Source: Bacteroidales bacterium (GTDB taxonomy: Bacteria; Bacteroidota; Bacteroidia; Bacteroidales; GWA2-32-17). Taken from it: a stretch of 64,000 bases of DNA. How positions within the stretch are numbered: position 1 is the first letter of the stretch; each line of letters begins with the position of its first letter. Below are positions 1 to 11,208 of this stretch, one piece after another. The DNA lies in assembly GCA_026416095.1 (NCBI GenBank), contig JAOAFV010000027.1, positions 1-64,000 on the forward strand, in the 5' to 3' direction. The position numbers and the translations under genes were made by a program. The notes beneath the pieces are model-generated. The model worked only from the letters and a program-made list of their open reading frames with translations, was not told the origin of the DNA and made no database searches.

Positions 1-32
1 AAGCAGCAATGTAAACTACAATTTACATGAAT

Positions 33-1277
33 TCAGTATAATTTTTTTTCAATTTCTTTTGCTTTCTCTGTTTCATTAATAGAGTTATACGATTTTAATA
101 ACATATTCAAAATGCTCTTATTATTAGGACTAAGTTTTAGAGCTTCTTCTAAGTAAGGGATTGCTTTTTTAAACAAATATTCATATTCCTTGTTTTCATC
201 AAGGTTATAATTTTTATATGCAACAACTCCTTCGTTATAATAAATTACACCTAAGTTGTAATACGATTTAAACAAAATGTCTTTATCTGATGTTTTAGAG
301 TTTATAATTTTTTCGAAAGTTTCTATAGCTTTAAGTTTATATTGAGTAGCAGTTGCAGTATAGTTACGTTTATTAAAATCTTTAGATAATTTGCTATATG
401 CTTGCCCCAGCACAAAAAGCATTTTCAAAGAAGGGTTAGGATTAGCTGCAACTACTTTTTCAAGAATAGTTGCCAAGTCGGCCATTCTATTTGCCTTTTG
501 ATACAAGTCGATAGCAGTCATTATAATATCAACAGAATCAGGGAAAACATTAAGCCCTGTTTCGATAATATTAATTGCTTTATTTGTATCGCCTTGTGTA
601 AATACCATATCGGAATAATATATGTATGCCAGGTAATAATCTTTTTCTCTCGATTCTACAAGTGATTTACCAACCGATGTAAGTTTTTTATAATATTCTT
701 CTGCTTTTGCGTAATTTTTTAAGTTATGTGCACAGTAACCACAATATAAGTAAACCTTTTCCAATCTAATTTTATTAAAATCGAAAAGTGTTTTTAGAAT
801 TGCTTTATCAGCTTCAAGCAAGTCAATAACTTCAAAAAAGTTTTCAAAGTTAATTAGTGCTTCTTCAAAATTCGAAGGGTGTTTATTTTCTAATGCCTTA
901 TTATAAAAGTTTATTCCTTTGTTATAGAATATTGTCCCTAAATCAAACAACACATTAATTCTTTCCGATTCTAATTTTCTTTTCTTATCAAGTTCTTTAG
1001 ACTTTTTAACGGCCAACAATGCTTCACGTTCTGGATTAATAACAATACTTTTATACACTTCGCTTTTTGCAAGTTGAGTATAGACATATGCTTTAAGATA
1101 CCAGTTTTCCTGATCGCCCGAAGTAGCAGGATCGGAACATAATTTATCGACCTGTATTTTCGCCCTATCTAATTTACCTTCTATTTGCTTAATAAAAGCT
1201 TCGCCAGGTTCTAATTTTTGCTGACCAAAAAAAATATACGTAAAATAGCAAAAATATAAAGTTATAAAGATTTTCAT
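33..1277 (-). CDS. TPR-repeat protein with signal peptide
   Basis: ORF track; hydrophobic N-terminus and repeated TPR-like motifs (e.g. KAIPYLEEALKLSPNN). Confidence 0.8.
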   Translation of the reverse strand: MKIFITLYFCYFTYIFFGQQKLEPGEAFIKQIEGKLDRAKIQVDKLCSDPATSGDQENWYLKAYVYTQLAKSEVYKSIVINPEREALLAVKKSKELDKKRKLESERINVLFDLGTIFYNKGINFYNKALENKHPSNFEEALINFENFFEVIDLLEADKAILKTLFDFNKIRLEKVYLYCGYCAHNLKNYAKAEEYYKKLTSVGKSLVESREKDYYLAYIYYSDMVFTQGDTNKAINIIETGLNVFPDSVDIIMTAIDLYQKANRMADLATILEKVVAANPNPSLKMLFVLGQAYSKLSKDFNKRNYTATATQYKLKAIETFEKIINSKTSDKDILFKSYYNLGVIYYNEGVVAYKNYNLDENKEYEYLFKKAIPYLEEALKLSPNNKSILNMLLKSYNSINETEKAKEIEKKLY

Positions 1278-1279
1278 AT

Positions 1280-2398
1280 TTAATTTAATTTATTTAGCAA
1301 ATCATTAATTTTATCTAATTTATCAGGTTCATTTTTTAAAGTGTAAATTGTTTTTAACATTTTTAAAACTACTTCGTCGGTTGTATCTTTTTCTATATAT
1401 CTTATTAAATACTTTTCGGCTTCTTGATACAGCATAAGAGCTTCGTTTTGCTCCGATTTTGTTTTAGCTTTCCTATACTTTTCGGTAGCTCTATTAAAAT
1501 ATATAGCACCTAAATTAAACAAAGCATCTTTATAATATGGGTCTTTTTCTACACATTTCTTATAAAGCTGCTCAGCTTCGTTATTTTTGTTCAAAGCATT
1601 CATTATACTGCCCTTAATAAAGTATAACGAAGCAGTATCGCGATAAATGCTTATGGCTTTATCTAAATATTCAAGGCATTTATCGTACTGATTTTTCATC
1701 AAATATAAATTAATAATTTCAGTATAAAAGTAATATGGATTATTCGAAAATAATGAAATACCCTGCTTAAAGGTTTCTAATGCTTTTTCAGAATTATCCA
1801 TCTTAACGTATAACTTTCCGAGTTCAAGTAAAATGTTATAGAGTTGGAACTTCCATTGTTTAAGCTTTTCATAATAGTCGCACGCTTTTTGATAATCTTC
1901 TACTTTTTCGGCAGCAAGGGCTGCATTATAGTATAGCAAAGTATCAAGTCTTCTTATTGCAGGCAATTGATTAATATTTATTCCATTTTCAAAAAATTCA
2001 AGAGCCTTACGATACATACGTTTATTAAACAAGTATACACCTTCGTAACTAAATTGCTGAGCTATTGTTTTCAAAAACTCAATTGTATTTAATGTATATG
2101 CATGATTTTTATCTAATTCAAGCACTTTAGTAAAGGCTTTATATGCTTGTTCAAGGGCATCCCAGGCTTGATTAGAAGCGTCTTTATTACTTGTACTATA
2201 TATGTTAAGATAAATTTTACCCTTATAAAACCATAATTCCGGATCGTTCTTGTTACTATCTTCCAGCAATAATTTATCGATCAAATTCTTCGATGTTTTA
2301 ATATCGCCCTTCTTAAAGGCTAATTTCAATTCTTCTTTTGTCTGACTATGTAAATATATAAAACTATTAAATAACAGAACTATAAATATAGTTTTCAA
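1280..2398 (-). CDS. TPR-repeat protein with signal peptide, probable tandem paralog of the adjacent gene
   Basis: ORF track; TPR motifs; similar length and architecture to 33..1277, 2 bp apart. Confidence 0.8.
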   Translation of the reverse strand: MKTIFIVLLFNSFIYLHSQTKEELKLAFKKGDIKTSKNLIDKLLLEDSNKNDPELWFYKGKIYLNIYSTSNKDASNQAWDALEQAYKAFTKVLELDKNHAYTLNTIEFLKTIAQQFSYEGVYLFNKRMYRKALEFFENGININQLPAIRRLDTLLYYNAALAAEKVEDYQKACDYYEKLKQWKFQLYNILLELGKLYVKMDNSEKALETFKQGISLFSNNPYYFYTEIINLYLMKNQYDKCLEYLDKAISIYRDTASLYFIKGSIMNALNKNNEAEQLYKKCVEKDPYYKDALFNLGAIYFNRATEKYRKAKTKSEQNEALMLYQEAEKYLIRYIEKDTTDEVVLKMLKTIYTLKNEPDKLDKINDLLNKLN

Positions 2399-2452
2399 AA
2401 CTAATTTTTTTACGAAGTTAATAATTATATTGTTAAACTCAAAAATATTTTA

Positions 2453-3052
2453 TTAACTTAACTTTAACTGCAACGACTTTACATTAAACGACCGTCGGTG
2501 ATAAAAAGTATATCCATATTTCATTATTGCATTTACATGTGCTTTAGTGGGATACCCCTTATTTTTGTTCCATTGATACTCTGGAAATTTCGTATGAATT
2601 TCATTCATAAAGTCGTCTCTGTATGTTTTAGCAAGTATAGAAGCAGCTGCGATACTTGCATATTTAGAATCGCCTTTTACAATGCATTTATGTTGAATAT
2701 TTTTATACTTAATAAAATAATTACCATCTATAATTAAAAAATCGGGTATCACGCTTAATTTATCGAGGCAACGATGCATGGCTAAAACCGACGCCTTTAA
2801 AATATTTAACTCATCAATTTCGCTAGGCATAGCATAAGCAACACTATATGCTATAGCTTCTTTTTCAATAATTTCTCGCAATTTGTATCTTTTTGCAGGA
2901 GAAAGTTTTTTCGAATCGTTTAGTTCTTCAATAAAAATACATTTAGGCAAAACTACACAAGCAGCAAACACAGGACCTGCAAGACACCCACGCCCTGCTT
3001 CATCTAAACCTGCTTCGTATTTTGCAGCTGGATTATATACTGTTCTCAACAT
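2453..3052 (-). CDS. rnhB: Ribonuclease HII
   Basis: AGLDEAGRGCLAGPVFAACVVLP, DSKKLSPAKR, SIAAASILAKTYRD motifs. Confidence 0.96.
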   Translation of the reverse strand: MLRTVYNPAAKYEAGLDEAGRGCLAGPVFAACVVLPKCIFIEELNDSKKLSPAKRYKLREIIEKEAIAYSVAYAMPSEIDELNILKASVLAMHRCLDKLSVIPDFLIIDGNYFIKYKNIQHKCIVKGDSKYASIAAASILAKTYRDDFMNEIHTKFPEYQWNKNKGYPTKAHVNAIMKYGYTFYHRRSFNVKSLQLKLS

Positions 3053-3164
3053 TTAGCTACAAAGTTAATTATTGTTACAATAATAAACATTTAGATTATC
3101 AAAAAATGTTAATATCAATTTTAACATTACATTTTTTTATAGTACATTCGCAAAAAAATATAAA

Positions 3165-3599
3165 ATGAAAGTTAAAATTATAAACAAGTCAAAACACCCT
3201 AATCCAAGCTATATTACAGAGCAATCGTCGGGTATGGATTTAAGAGCTAATTTAGATAAGCCTGTTGTTTTAAAGCCATTAGAAAGAGTGTTAATACCAA
3301 CAGGTTTATACATTGAATTACCACAAGGCTACGAAGCTCAAATACGTCCACGAAGCGGACTTGCTATTAAACACGGCATTACAGTACTAAATACACCGGG
3401 CACTATCGATGCAGATTATAGAGGCGAAATAGGAGTTATTTTAATCAATTTATCTAACGAAGAGGTTGTGATCAACGATGGCGATAGAATTTGCCAGATG
3501 GTTATTTGCAAAGTTGAAAAAATAGAATGGGAAAATACTGAAACAATTATAGACACTGCAAGAGGTGCAGGAGGTTTTGGACACTCAGGCAAAAATTAA
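3165..3599 (+). CDS. dut: dUTP diphosphatase
   Basis: [51 protein letters not shown] motifs. Confidence 0.97.
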   Translation: MKVKIINKSKHPNPSYITEQSSGMDLRANLDKPVVLKPLERVLIPTGLYIELPQGYEAQIRPRSGLAIKHGITVLNTPGTIDADYRGEIGVILINLSNEEVVINDGDRICQMVICKVEKIEWENTETIIDTARGAGGFGHSGKN

Positions 3600-3611
3600 A
3601 AATTTTTATTT

Positions 3612-4616
3612 ATGAACTTGATAATTCCAATGGCCGGTATAGGTAAACGGCTAAGACCACATACTTTTGAATTCCCAAAACCTTTATTTCATATTGCCGG
3701 CAAATCAATATTATCGTATTTATTAGAATCTTTAACCAATAGTGTAAATAAAAAATTTTTATCGATTAACTTTATTATTAGCAAGCACTTCTCCGAAGAT
3801 ATTAAAAGAAATCTAATTAATTTATCTGAAATTTACTGCAGAAATATTAATTTTTTTATTCAGGAATCGCCATTAGGTACTGCTCATGCCCTTTATTGCG
3901 CTAAAGATACATTAAAAGGTGAAATATTAATAGCTTTTGCCGACACAATTTTCTTTTCTAACAACAAAATTAATAATTTTGATTATGATGGTATAATCTT
4001 TGTCAAAGAAATTGAAAATCCTTCACAGTATGGCATAGTTATAACAGACGAAAATAAAAATATAAAAAAAATTTATGAAAAACCTAAAACTCCCCTAAGT
4101 AATTTAGCAATAATAGGTATATATTTTTTTAAAGATGGTGAAATATTATTAAACGCAATAAACGAAATTATTGAAAAAAATTATAAAGTAAATGGAGAAT
4201 ATCAGCTAACCGATGCATTAGATTTACTCATAATAAATAATTATAAAATAAAAGCACATATCATAAACGAATGGTTAGATTGTGGAAACAAAAATTCAAT
4301 TATAACTGCAAATAATGTAATTCTTGAAAAAAAATATTATACTAATAATTTAAATTTTCAAAAAAACAATAGCATTATTATTGAACCATCTTACATAGGT
4401 AAAGAAGTTAATTTAGACAATAGCATTGTAGGTCCTTATGTTTCAATTCACGAAAAAACAACCATTAAAAATTGTATAATTAAGAATTCAATAATTGGAA
4501 GTAATACTTACATCGAAAACAAATTGATTCAAGACTCAATTATAGGCAATTTTTCCGAATTAAGAGGAGAATTTAATATGTTAAATATAGGCAACTACAC
4601 GTATATTAATGATTAA
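3612..4616 (+). CDS. Sugar-phosphate nucleotidyltransferase family protein
   Basis: N-terminal MNLIIPMAGIGKRLRPHTFEFPKPL; C-terminal hexapeptide-like repeats. Confidence 0.9.
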   Translation: MNLIIPMAGIGKRLRPHTFEFPKPLFHIAGKSILSYLLESLTNSVNKKFLSINFIISKHFSEDIKRNLINLSEIYCRNINFFIQESPLGTAHALYCAKDTLKGEILIAFADTIFFSNNKINNFDYDGIIFVKEIENPSQYGIVITDENKNIKKIYEKPKTPLSNLAIIGIYFFKDGEILLNAINEIIEKNYKVNGEYQLTDALDLLIINNYKIKAHIINEWLDCGNKNSIITANNVILEKKYYTNNLNFQKNNSIIIEPSYIGKEVNLDNSIVGPYVSIHEKTTIKNCIIKNSIIGSNTYIENKLIQDSIIGNFSELRGEFNMLNIGNYTYIND

Positions 4617-6408
4617 ATTTTTTATAATAATATTACTCTTATTTAATCGTTTATTTTCACAAGAAAAAGTAGGAATCAGGAAAAGCGAATATTGGCTAAT
4701 TAAATCATACATACACAAAGTTCATTCAGAATACGAAGAAATGTATAAATGCTACGAAACAGCATTAAAATTAAATCCAAAAGACGATGCAATCTATTTC
4801 AAAATTGCTAATTACAATATTACTCATAAAAAAGACTATCACAAAGCTATTGAATGTTATAAAAAGGCCATTAAAATCAATAAAACAGAATATTATTATT
4901 GGTTCTATTTAATCGAAACATTTATTAACATAAACGACTATAAAAGTGCCATTCACTATACAAAAAAAGCATTAAAGTATTTCCCAAACAACGATGGCTT
5001 AAACGAAAAATTATTACAATGCTACATAGAAACTCAGAATTTTTCAAAAGCAATTACTATTTTAAAAAAAATGATTATGAAAGACCCAACTAATATCGAA
5101 TTGAAAAAAATATTATACGATATATATATTACTAAAAATAAAAATAAAAAATCGTACGAAATTGCAAAAGAAATAATTAAATTAAAACCAAATGACTTAG
5201 AAATGTTATACAACTTATCGATATATTATTTAACTACAAACAATAAAAGCGAACTAAATCTTCTTAAAGAATATATTAAAGGAATCGATAACGTTAACGA
5301 ATTGGTGAATTGGATTAACTTACTTATAAATATTTATTTTGAAAAAAACTACAATGCTGCTTATAATGATATAATGACATTATTACAAAATATCAACAAT
5401 ATTGATATTTTAATTGGCTTCAATCATTCACTATCATATATTCTTAAACAGAATTCCCACCACTTTGGAGTTTTCAAAACAGATTCAATTTTTCAAAAAA
5501 TTTTCACTTGCTATAATAAATTATCACAAAATTCAGAAGATAGCAGATACTTAGAACTATTAGAACTTATACTCGACGACTATTATAAGTTTTTAACTGT
5601 TCATATAGATTCTAACATGGCTCGTATTAAATATAACTACGCTGCATCGCTAATTTACAACAAGAATGAACTTGAATACTGGAAACACAAAATACTTTAT
5701 TATGTGTCATTGCTTGAACTGGGTTATAACTTTAAAAGCCTAAAACATTTAAACGACTCTATTGCTAACTCAATTTATGATACAATTATAAGAAATTGCG
5801 ATACAGCAATATTTATGTACCCATACATATTTGACTTTTATTTAATAAAAGCAAAATATCAGCTAATTTTTAATCACTACGAAAATGCTGAACAAACACT
5901 AAATCTGCTTGTAAAAGAAAACGAATTATTAGCCGATTCAATTAATGCAAACAGTTTATATTTAAATCTTCGTGCCAATTTATATTATCATAAAGAAAAT
6001 TATGACCTTGCTCAGGAATACATGTGTAAATATTTGGAAAATAAAAACTTCAACTGCCGCCACATTACATTTTACTATTACTTAAAAATTAAAAACAATA
6101 ACTACCACGAAAACAACATGGAACAAACACTACAAAATTGCTTAAAAACCGACAGCTCTAATTATTTTATTTATTCAGTATTAGGACTACTAAAAACAAA
6201 GCAAAAAAAATATTCAGAAGCTATAAGTTATTATTCAATGTTTTTATCAAACATTCGAGAGCTGACACCAGAGATTGCTCGTATTTACAATGATATTGGC
6301 GACATGTTTTACGAGTTAAACGACATAGAACAAGCCAAAGAATTTTGGAATTTAGCTATAGAAAACAACTATACACCACAAAATGTTTTTTATAAACTAA
6401 ACAATTAA
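4609..6408 (+). CDS. TPR-repeat protein
   Basis: ORF track; multiple TPR motifs; overlaps preceding CDS by 8 nt. Confidence 0.8.
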   Translation: MIKFFIIILLLFNRLFSQEKVGIRKSEYWLIKSYIHKVHSEYEEMYKCYETALKLNPKDDAIYFKIANYNITHKKDYHKAIECYKKAIKINKTEYYYWFYLIETFININDYKSAIHYTKKALKYFPNNDGLNEKLLQCYIETQNFSKAITILKKMIMKDPTNIELKKILYDIYITKNKNKKSYEIAKEIIKLKPNDLEMLYNLSIYYLTTNNKSELNLLKEYIKGIDNVNELVNWINLLINIYFEKNYNAAYNDIMTLLQNINNIDILIGFNHSLSYILKQNSHHFGVFKTDSIFQKIFTCYNKLSQNSEDSRYLELLELILDDYYKFLTVHIDSNMARIKYNYAASLIYNKNELEYWKHKILYYVSLLELGYNFKSLKHLNDSIANSIYDTIIRNCDTAIFMYPYIFDFYLIKAKYQLIFNHYENAEQTLNLLVKENELLADSINANSLYLNLRANLYYHKENYDLAQEYMCKYLENKNFNCRHITFYYYLKIKNNNYHENNMEQTLQNCLKTDSSNYFIYSVLGLLKTKQKKYSEAISYYSMFLSNIRELTPEIARIYNDIGDMFYELNDIEQAKEFWNLAIENNYTPQNVFYKLNN

Positions 6409-6411
6409 AAA

Positions 6412-7305
6412 TTGAAAACAACATTTAAAATAGTAGTTTTTTTACTTATTACCATTTTAGGATGTAGAACAACTAAAAAAGTTACAGTTCAAGAGCAATT
6501 ACCATCACTAAAAGTTCGTTCAATAGAAAAAATATACGACTCTATAATAAATTGTGCACTCAAATTCGATACCATATCACTTAAATATAACGTTAAAGTT
6601 ATTGAATCTAATAATCGCAGCTACGAAGCATCTGGTTCATTACGGATAATTAAAGATAATCTCATATGGATAAGCATCCAAGGCCCACTAAATATTGAAC
6701 TTGCAAGAATTATGATCAAAAACGATACAATATATTTCTATAATAAAATTCTAAATGAATACATGATTAAACATATTAGCTACATCTACAATTCGTATGG
6801 GGTAAATTTAGAATTTAAGGATATACAAAATATTTTATTAAATGAATTTTTCTTAATTCAAGAAACCGACGAAGAACGAAATATAATGAATAATACACCA
6901 GAACATATCAATGAAAAAGAATTTATTAGAAAAAACCTTTTTAAAAGCAAAGAAAAGGATTCAACTGAATATTTCATTGTATTAAAATCATATAGAAAAC
7001 ATAAGGTTAAAAGATTAATAAAAAAATACGAAAGACCTAATTTAATTTTACAAACTTTTAAAATAAATACATTTTATAAAATTTGTGAAATAAATATCGA
7101 TGACTTTTACAATAAACGAAAGGCAAATATTAAATACCTAAAGCACACTCAAATCAACGATAAATTTTTCCCCACAAGCATAGAATTTAATTATAGCGAT
7201 ACATTAAATAAATATATAATTTTTTTAGAGTATACTAAAATTAATATAGAACCAAACGTTACTTTTCCGTTTAACATACCTAAGGATGCTAAAATAATAG
7301 AATAA
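6412..7305 (+). CDS. DUF4292-like putative lipoprotein (TTG start)
   Basis: Lipobox-like ILGC; position between TPR gene and EnvC-like gene as in typical Bacteroidota clusters. Confidence 0.65.
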   Translation: MKTTFKIVVFLLITILGCRTTKKVTVQEQLPSLKVRSIEKIYDSIINCALKFDTISLKYNVKVIESNNRSYEASGSLRIIKDNLIWISIQGPLNIELARIMIKNDTIYFYNKILNEYMIKHISYIYNSYGVNLEFKDIQNILLNEFFLIQETDEERNIMNNTPEHINEKEFIRKNLFKSKEKDSTEYFIVLKSYRKHKVKRLIKKYERPNLILQTFKINTFYKICEINIDDFYNKRKANIKYLKHTQINDKFFPTSIEFNYSDTLNKYIIFLEYTKINIEPNVTFPFNIPKDAKIIE

Positions 7306-7307
7306 AA

Positions 7308-8552
7308 ATGAAAATTATACTTACAATAATAATCTTATTAATTACAATTAATACACACAATTCTCAAACCAAAAAAGAACTTGAAGAAAAAAGAAAAAAA
7401 ACAATAGAAGAAATTAATTACCTTAATAATTTAATTAATCAAACAAAACAAAAACAAAAATTATCGCTAAATCAATTAATAATTTTAAAAAAACAAATAA
7501 ATGCAAGAGAGCGACTAATTGAAGCACTCGACAAAGAAATAAACGTTATAAATAAAAAAATTGAAAATTTAAATATCAGAATTCAGATACTCGAAAAAAA
7601 TTTATCTCAATTAAAAAAAGCATATAAAGAAATGATAATTTTTGCATATAAAACCAAAACATTATACGATAAAATATACTACATATTTTCCGACGATGAT
7701 TTTAACAAAGCATACAGAAGGTTTAGATATTTGCAATACTACGGGCAATATCGCGAAACTCAAATAAGAAAAATTCAATATACAAAAAAAGAACTATACA
7801 ATGTTATTGAGCAATTAAACAATCAAAAAAAACAAAAAGAGCTATTAAAATCTGAAGTAGAAGCCGAGAAACAAAAGCTGGCAAGAGATAAGAGCGAACA
7901 AGATGCACTTTTAAACAAACTAAAAAAAGATGAAAAAAAACTTTTAAAAAAACTTGAAGAACAAAAATTAGCCGCAAAAAAACTCCAAGAAGCAATTCAG
8001 AAACTAATTGCAGAAGAAATTAAAAAATCAAAAGAACGAGAAGAAAAAAAACATAAGGAATTAGGAATAAAAAACGAAAAGAAACCTACTGTTTCTCCAG
8101 AAATTACCCTTACTCCCGAAGAAAAAAACCTAAATGCAAATTTTGAAAATAATAAAAATTTACTTCCATGGCCAACTGAAAAAGGCATTATAACCTCACA
8201 ATACGGAGAACATGAACATCCTGTACTAAAAGGCATAACAATAAGAAACGACGGCATACAAATTACTACCCTACCTGAAAGTAATGTAAGAGCAGTTTTC
8301 GATGGTATAGTTTCGAATGTAATTTATATACCAGGTAAAAACAACGTGATAATTATAAAACATGGTAATTACTACACAGTATATGCCAATTTAAAAGATA
8401 TTATGGTAAAAAAAGGAGATAAAGTTAAAACAAAACAAATAATTGGTAAAGCCGCTACCGACAACGAAGAAAATAAAACCTTTGTAGAATTTCAAATATG
8501 GAAAAACAATATAAAACTTAATCCCGAAGAATGGTTAGCAGTTAAAAAATAA
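7308..8552 (+). CDS. Murein hydrolase activator EnvC-like protein (coiled coil plus LytM/M23 domain)
   Basis: Signal peptide, long coiled coil, C-terminal LytM-like domain (WPTEKGIITSQYGEHEHPVLKG). Confidence 0.85.
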   Translation: MKIILTIIILLITINTHNSQTKKELEEKRKKTIEEINYLNNLINQTKQKQKLSLNQLIILKKQINARERLIEALDKEINVINKKIENLNIRIQILEKNLSQLKKAYKEMIIFAYKTKTLYDKIYYIFSDDDFNKAYRRFRYLQYYGQYRETQIRKIQYTKKELYNVIEQLNNQKKQKELLKSEVEAEKQKLARDKSEQDALLNKLKKDEKKLLKKLEEQKLAAKKLQEAIQKLIAEEIKKSKEREEKKHKELGIKNEKKPTVSPEITLTPEEKNLNANFENNKNLLPWPTEKGIITSQYGEHEHPVLKGITIRNDGIQITTLPESNVRAVFDGIVSNVIYIPGKNNVIIIKHGNYYTVYANLKDIMVKKGDKVKTKQIIGKAATDNEENKTFVEFQIWKNNIKLNPEEWLAVKK

Positions 8553-9692
8553 CTAATTCATTCTGTTTTTGTAATCATCGTAAGAAAATTTTTTGAGTAA
8601 CTTAAATTCATTATCAACAGACCATAATCCAATACATGGATGATTAACACCATTAAACATATGTGTTTTCACAATTGTATAATGAGCCATATCTTCAAAA
8701 ACAATAATATCACCAATTTTCAATGGATAATCGAATGAATATTCTGTCATAAAATCACCTGCTAAACAAGAATTTCCTCCAATTCTATAAACATATTTTT
8801 TTTCATCACTAGCTAAACTAGCTCCCAGTATTTTAGGTTTATATGGCATTTCAATAGTATCGGGCATATGATTAGCAAACGAAACATTCAAAATTGCTGT
8901 TTTAACGTTATTATTTTCTACTATATCTAAAACTTTTGCCACTAAATAGCCTGCTTCCCAAACATAAGCAGCACCAGGTTCCATGTACAATTCAAGATGT
9001 GGATAATTTAATTTAAATCTATTTATAACAGAAATTAAATGATCTATATCGTATTCTTTATGAGTTATCAAATGTCCACCTCCTAAATTCAACCATTTTA
9101 CTTGTTTTAATAAATGCCCGAACTTTTCAATAAATGCCTCTAAAGTTTTTTCTAATGCAAAAGAATCATTTTCGCAAAGTACATGAAAATGTAGCCCATC
9201 TATTCCGTTTGGTATTCCTTTACTAAAATGCTCAGCACACATTCCTAACCTCGAAAACGGCGATGCTGGATTATATAAAGCTGTTTTCACTTCACTATAT
9301 TCGGGGTTGACTCTTATGCCAATGCTTATCCCTTTTTTTAAAACCTTCTCTTTATATTTATAAAACTGATTTAAAGAATTAAAAGTTATATGAGTTGAAA
9401 GTTCACAAAAAATATCTATATCTTTTTCGTCAATAGCAACACAATACAAATGAGTTTTAGTTTTAAACTCATTATAACTTAATAAGGCTTCATACACAGA
9501 ACTCGAAGCCGTTGCATCTATGTATTCTCTTATTATAGGAAAAATTTTCCATTGTGCAAATGCTTTAAATGCTATTAAGAATTTAATACCAGTCTTATTA
9601 GCCACAAATTTAATCTTTTCACAATTCTCTCTTATTTTCTTTTCATCGAATAAAAAACACGGATTTGGTACTAGTTCAAAATTAATATTCAT
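8553..9692 (-). CDS. nspC: Carboxynorspermidine decarboxylase
   Basis: PLP decarboxylase fold III motifs (GGGH, MEPGAAYVWEAGYL, GNSCLAGD); adjacent to carboxynorspermidine synthase-like gene. Confidence 0.9.
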   Translation of the reverse strand: MNINFELVPNPCFLFDEKKIRENCEKIKFVANKTGIKFLIAFKAFAQWKIFPIIREYIDATASSSVYEALLSYNEFKTKTHLYCVAIDEKDIDIFCELSTHITFNSLNQFYKYKEKVLKKGISIGIRVNPEYSEVKTALYNPASPFSRLGMCAEHFSKGIPNGIDGLHFHVLCENDSFALEKTLEAFIEKFGHLLKQVKWLNLGGGHLITHKEYDIDHLISVINRFKLNYPHLELYMEPGAAYVWEAGYLVAKVLDIVENNNVKTAILNVSFANHMPDTIEMPYKPKILGASLASDEKKYVYRIGGNSCLAGDFMTEYSFDYPLKIGDIIVFEDMAHYTIVKTHMFNGVNHPCIGLWSVDNEFKLLKKFSYDDYKNRMN

Positions 9693-9832
9693 TCTTAGTT
9701 TCTTAATCTTTAAAAAAACTTATTTAAAATACTAATAAATATTAAATTTTAAACTATCAGATTTTATAAATCAAATTCGCTCTTAGCGAAAAAATTATTC
9801 ATATAAAAAATCAAGGTATACAAATTTTTATT

Positions 9833-11038
9833 TTAATCTACTTCGAGGTCAATGTCAAAAAGTTCATGCCATGGTAAACCTTGTTTAGCAAGTTCTTCTA
9901 AATATGGGTCAGGATCAAATTGTTCAACGTTCCAAACACCAGGTTTATTCCAATATCCTTTGAAAAACATAATTACGCCGGTTACAGCAGAAACTCCGGT
10001 TGTATATGCAATTGCTTGTGTGCCTGTTTCTTGATAAGCGGCCTCATGAGAGCAATTATTGTAAATGTAATAGGTTCTTTCTTTACCATCTTTTATTCCT
10101 CTAATTCTACAACCAATAGATGTAAAGCCTTTATAATTGGGGCCTAATTCTGCTGGTCTTGGTAATATTTCCTTTAAAAATTCTAATGGTACTACATCAA
10201 AGCCTTTGTATTTAACTGGCTTTATAGAAGTCATACCTATATTTTGAAGCACTCTAAGGTGTGTTAAATATTCATCGCTAAATGTCATCCAAAACCTAGC
10301 TCTTTTAAGAGAAGGGAAATTCTTTACAAGCGAATCTAATTCTTCATGGAATATAAGGTACGATTTTCTAGGCCCAATTTCTGGATATGTAAGTATTCTT
10401 GATATTTCTAAAGGTTTTGTTTCGATAAGTTTACCATTTTCATAATACTTTCCATTTTGAGTTATTTCTCGCAGATTTACTTCAGGGTTAAAATTAGTAG
10501 CAAATGGTTTACCATGTGTACCTGCATTACAATCGACAATATCTAAATAATGTATTTCATCAAAATGATGTTTGGCTGCATAAGCTACAAATGCCTGTGT
10601 TGTTCCAGGATCGAAACCACAACCTAAAATGGCCGTAATACCACGTTCCTTATATTTCTCATGAAATGCCCATTGAGCTTCATAGTTATAACTAGGGTTA
10701 TCGTAGGGTTCATAATTTGCTGTATCCATGTACGACACCCCAGTTTTTAAACATGCTTCCATAATACTTAAATCCTGGTAAGGCAAAGCAACATTTATAA
10801 CAAACGAAGGCTTATATTTTTCAATAATCTTTACCACATTATCGCTATAATCGGCATCTACCTTATCAATTATTATATCTTTCTTATACTTTTCTTCTAC
10901 ATATTTTTTTATTTTTTCACATTTTTCTATTGTTCTACTAGCTAGTATAATTTCATGAAAAATATCTGAATTTAAAGCACATTTCACAGCTACTACCTGC
11001 CCTACTCCACCTGCTCCTATTATCAATACTTTGTTCAT
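9833..11038 (-). CDS. Saccharopine dehydrogenase family / carboxynorspermidine synthase
   Basis: MNKVLIIGAGGVGQVVAVKCA Rossmann start; GCGFDPGTTQAFVAYAAKH; adjacency to nspC. Confidence 0.88.
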   Translation of the reverse strand: MNKVLIIGAGGVGQVVAVKCALNSDIFHEIILASRTIEKCEKIKKYVEEKYKKDIIIDKVDADYSDNVVKIIEKYKPSFVINVALPYQDLSIMEACLKTGVSYMDTANYEPYDNPSYNYEAQWAFHEKYKERGITAILGCGFDPGTTQAFVAYAAKHHFDEIHYLDIVDCNAGTHGKPFATNFNPEVNLREITQNGKYYENGKLIETKPLEISRILTYPEIGPRKSYLIFHEELDSLVKNFPSLKRARFWMTFSDEYLTHLRVLQNIGMTSIKPVKYKGFDVVPLEFLKEILPRPAELGPNYKGFTSIGCRIRGIKDGKERTYYIYNNCSHEAAYQETGTQAIAYTTGVSAVTGVIMFFKGYWNKPGVWNVEQFDPDPYLEELAKQGLPWHELFDIDLEVD

Positions 11039-11208
11039 AGTGTAACAATTTTTTTACAAAAATACATAAATTTCTTTGTATCAAACAAAATTTTAATTTT
11101 GTTTTATAATGTATTTTGAATAATATTAACAAAATATTTTTAATTATTTTATCAAATTATTCACCTTAAATTCCTCATATTAATATATTTTTGTATTCGA
11201 TAACTTTT

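Noticed and set aside
9852-10147. Two short plus-strand ORFs (60 and 75 aa)
   Set aside because: Antisense to the carboxynorspermidine synthase gene, no motif.
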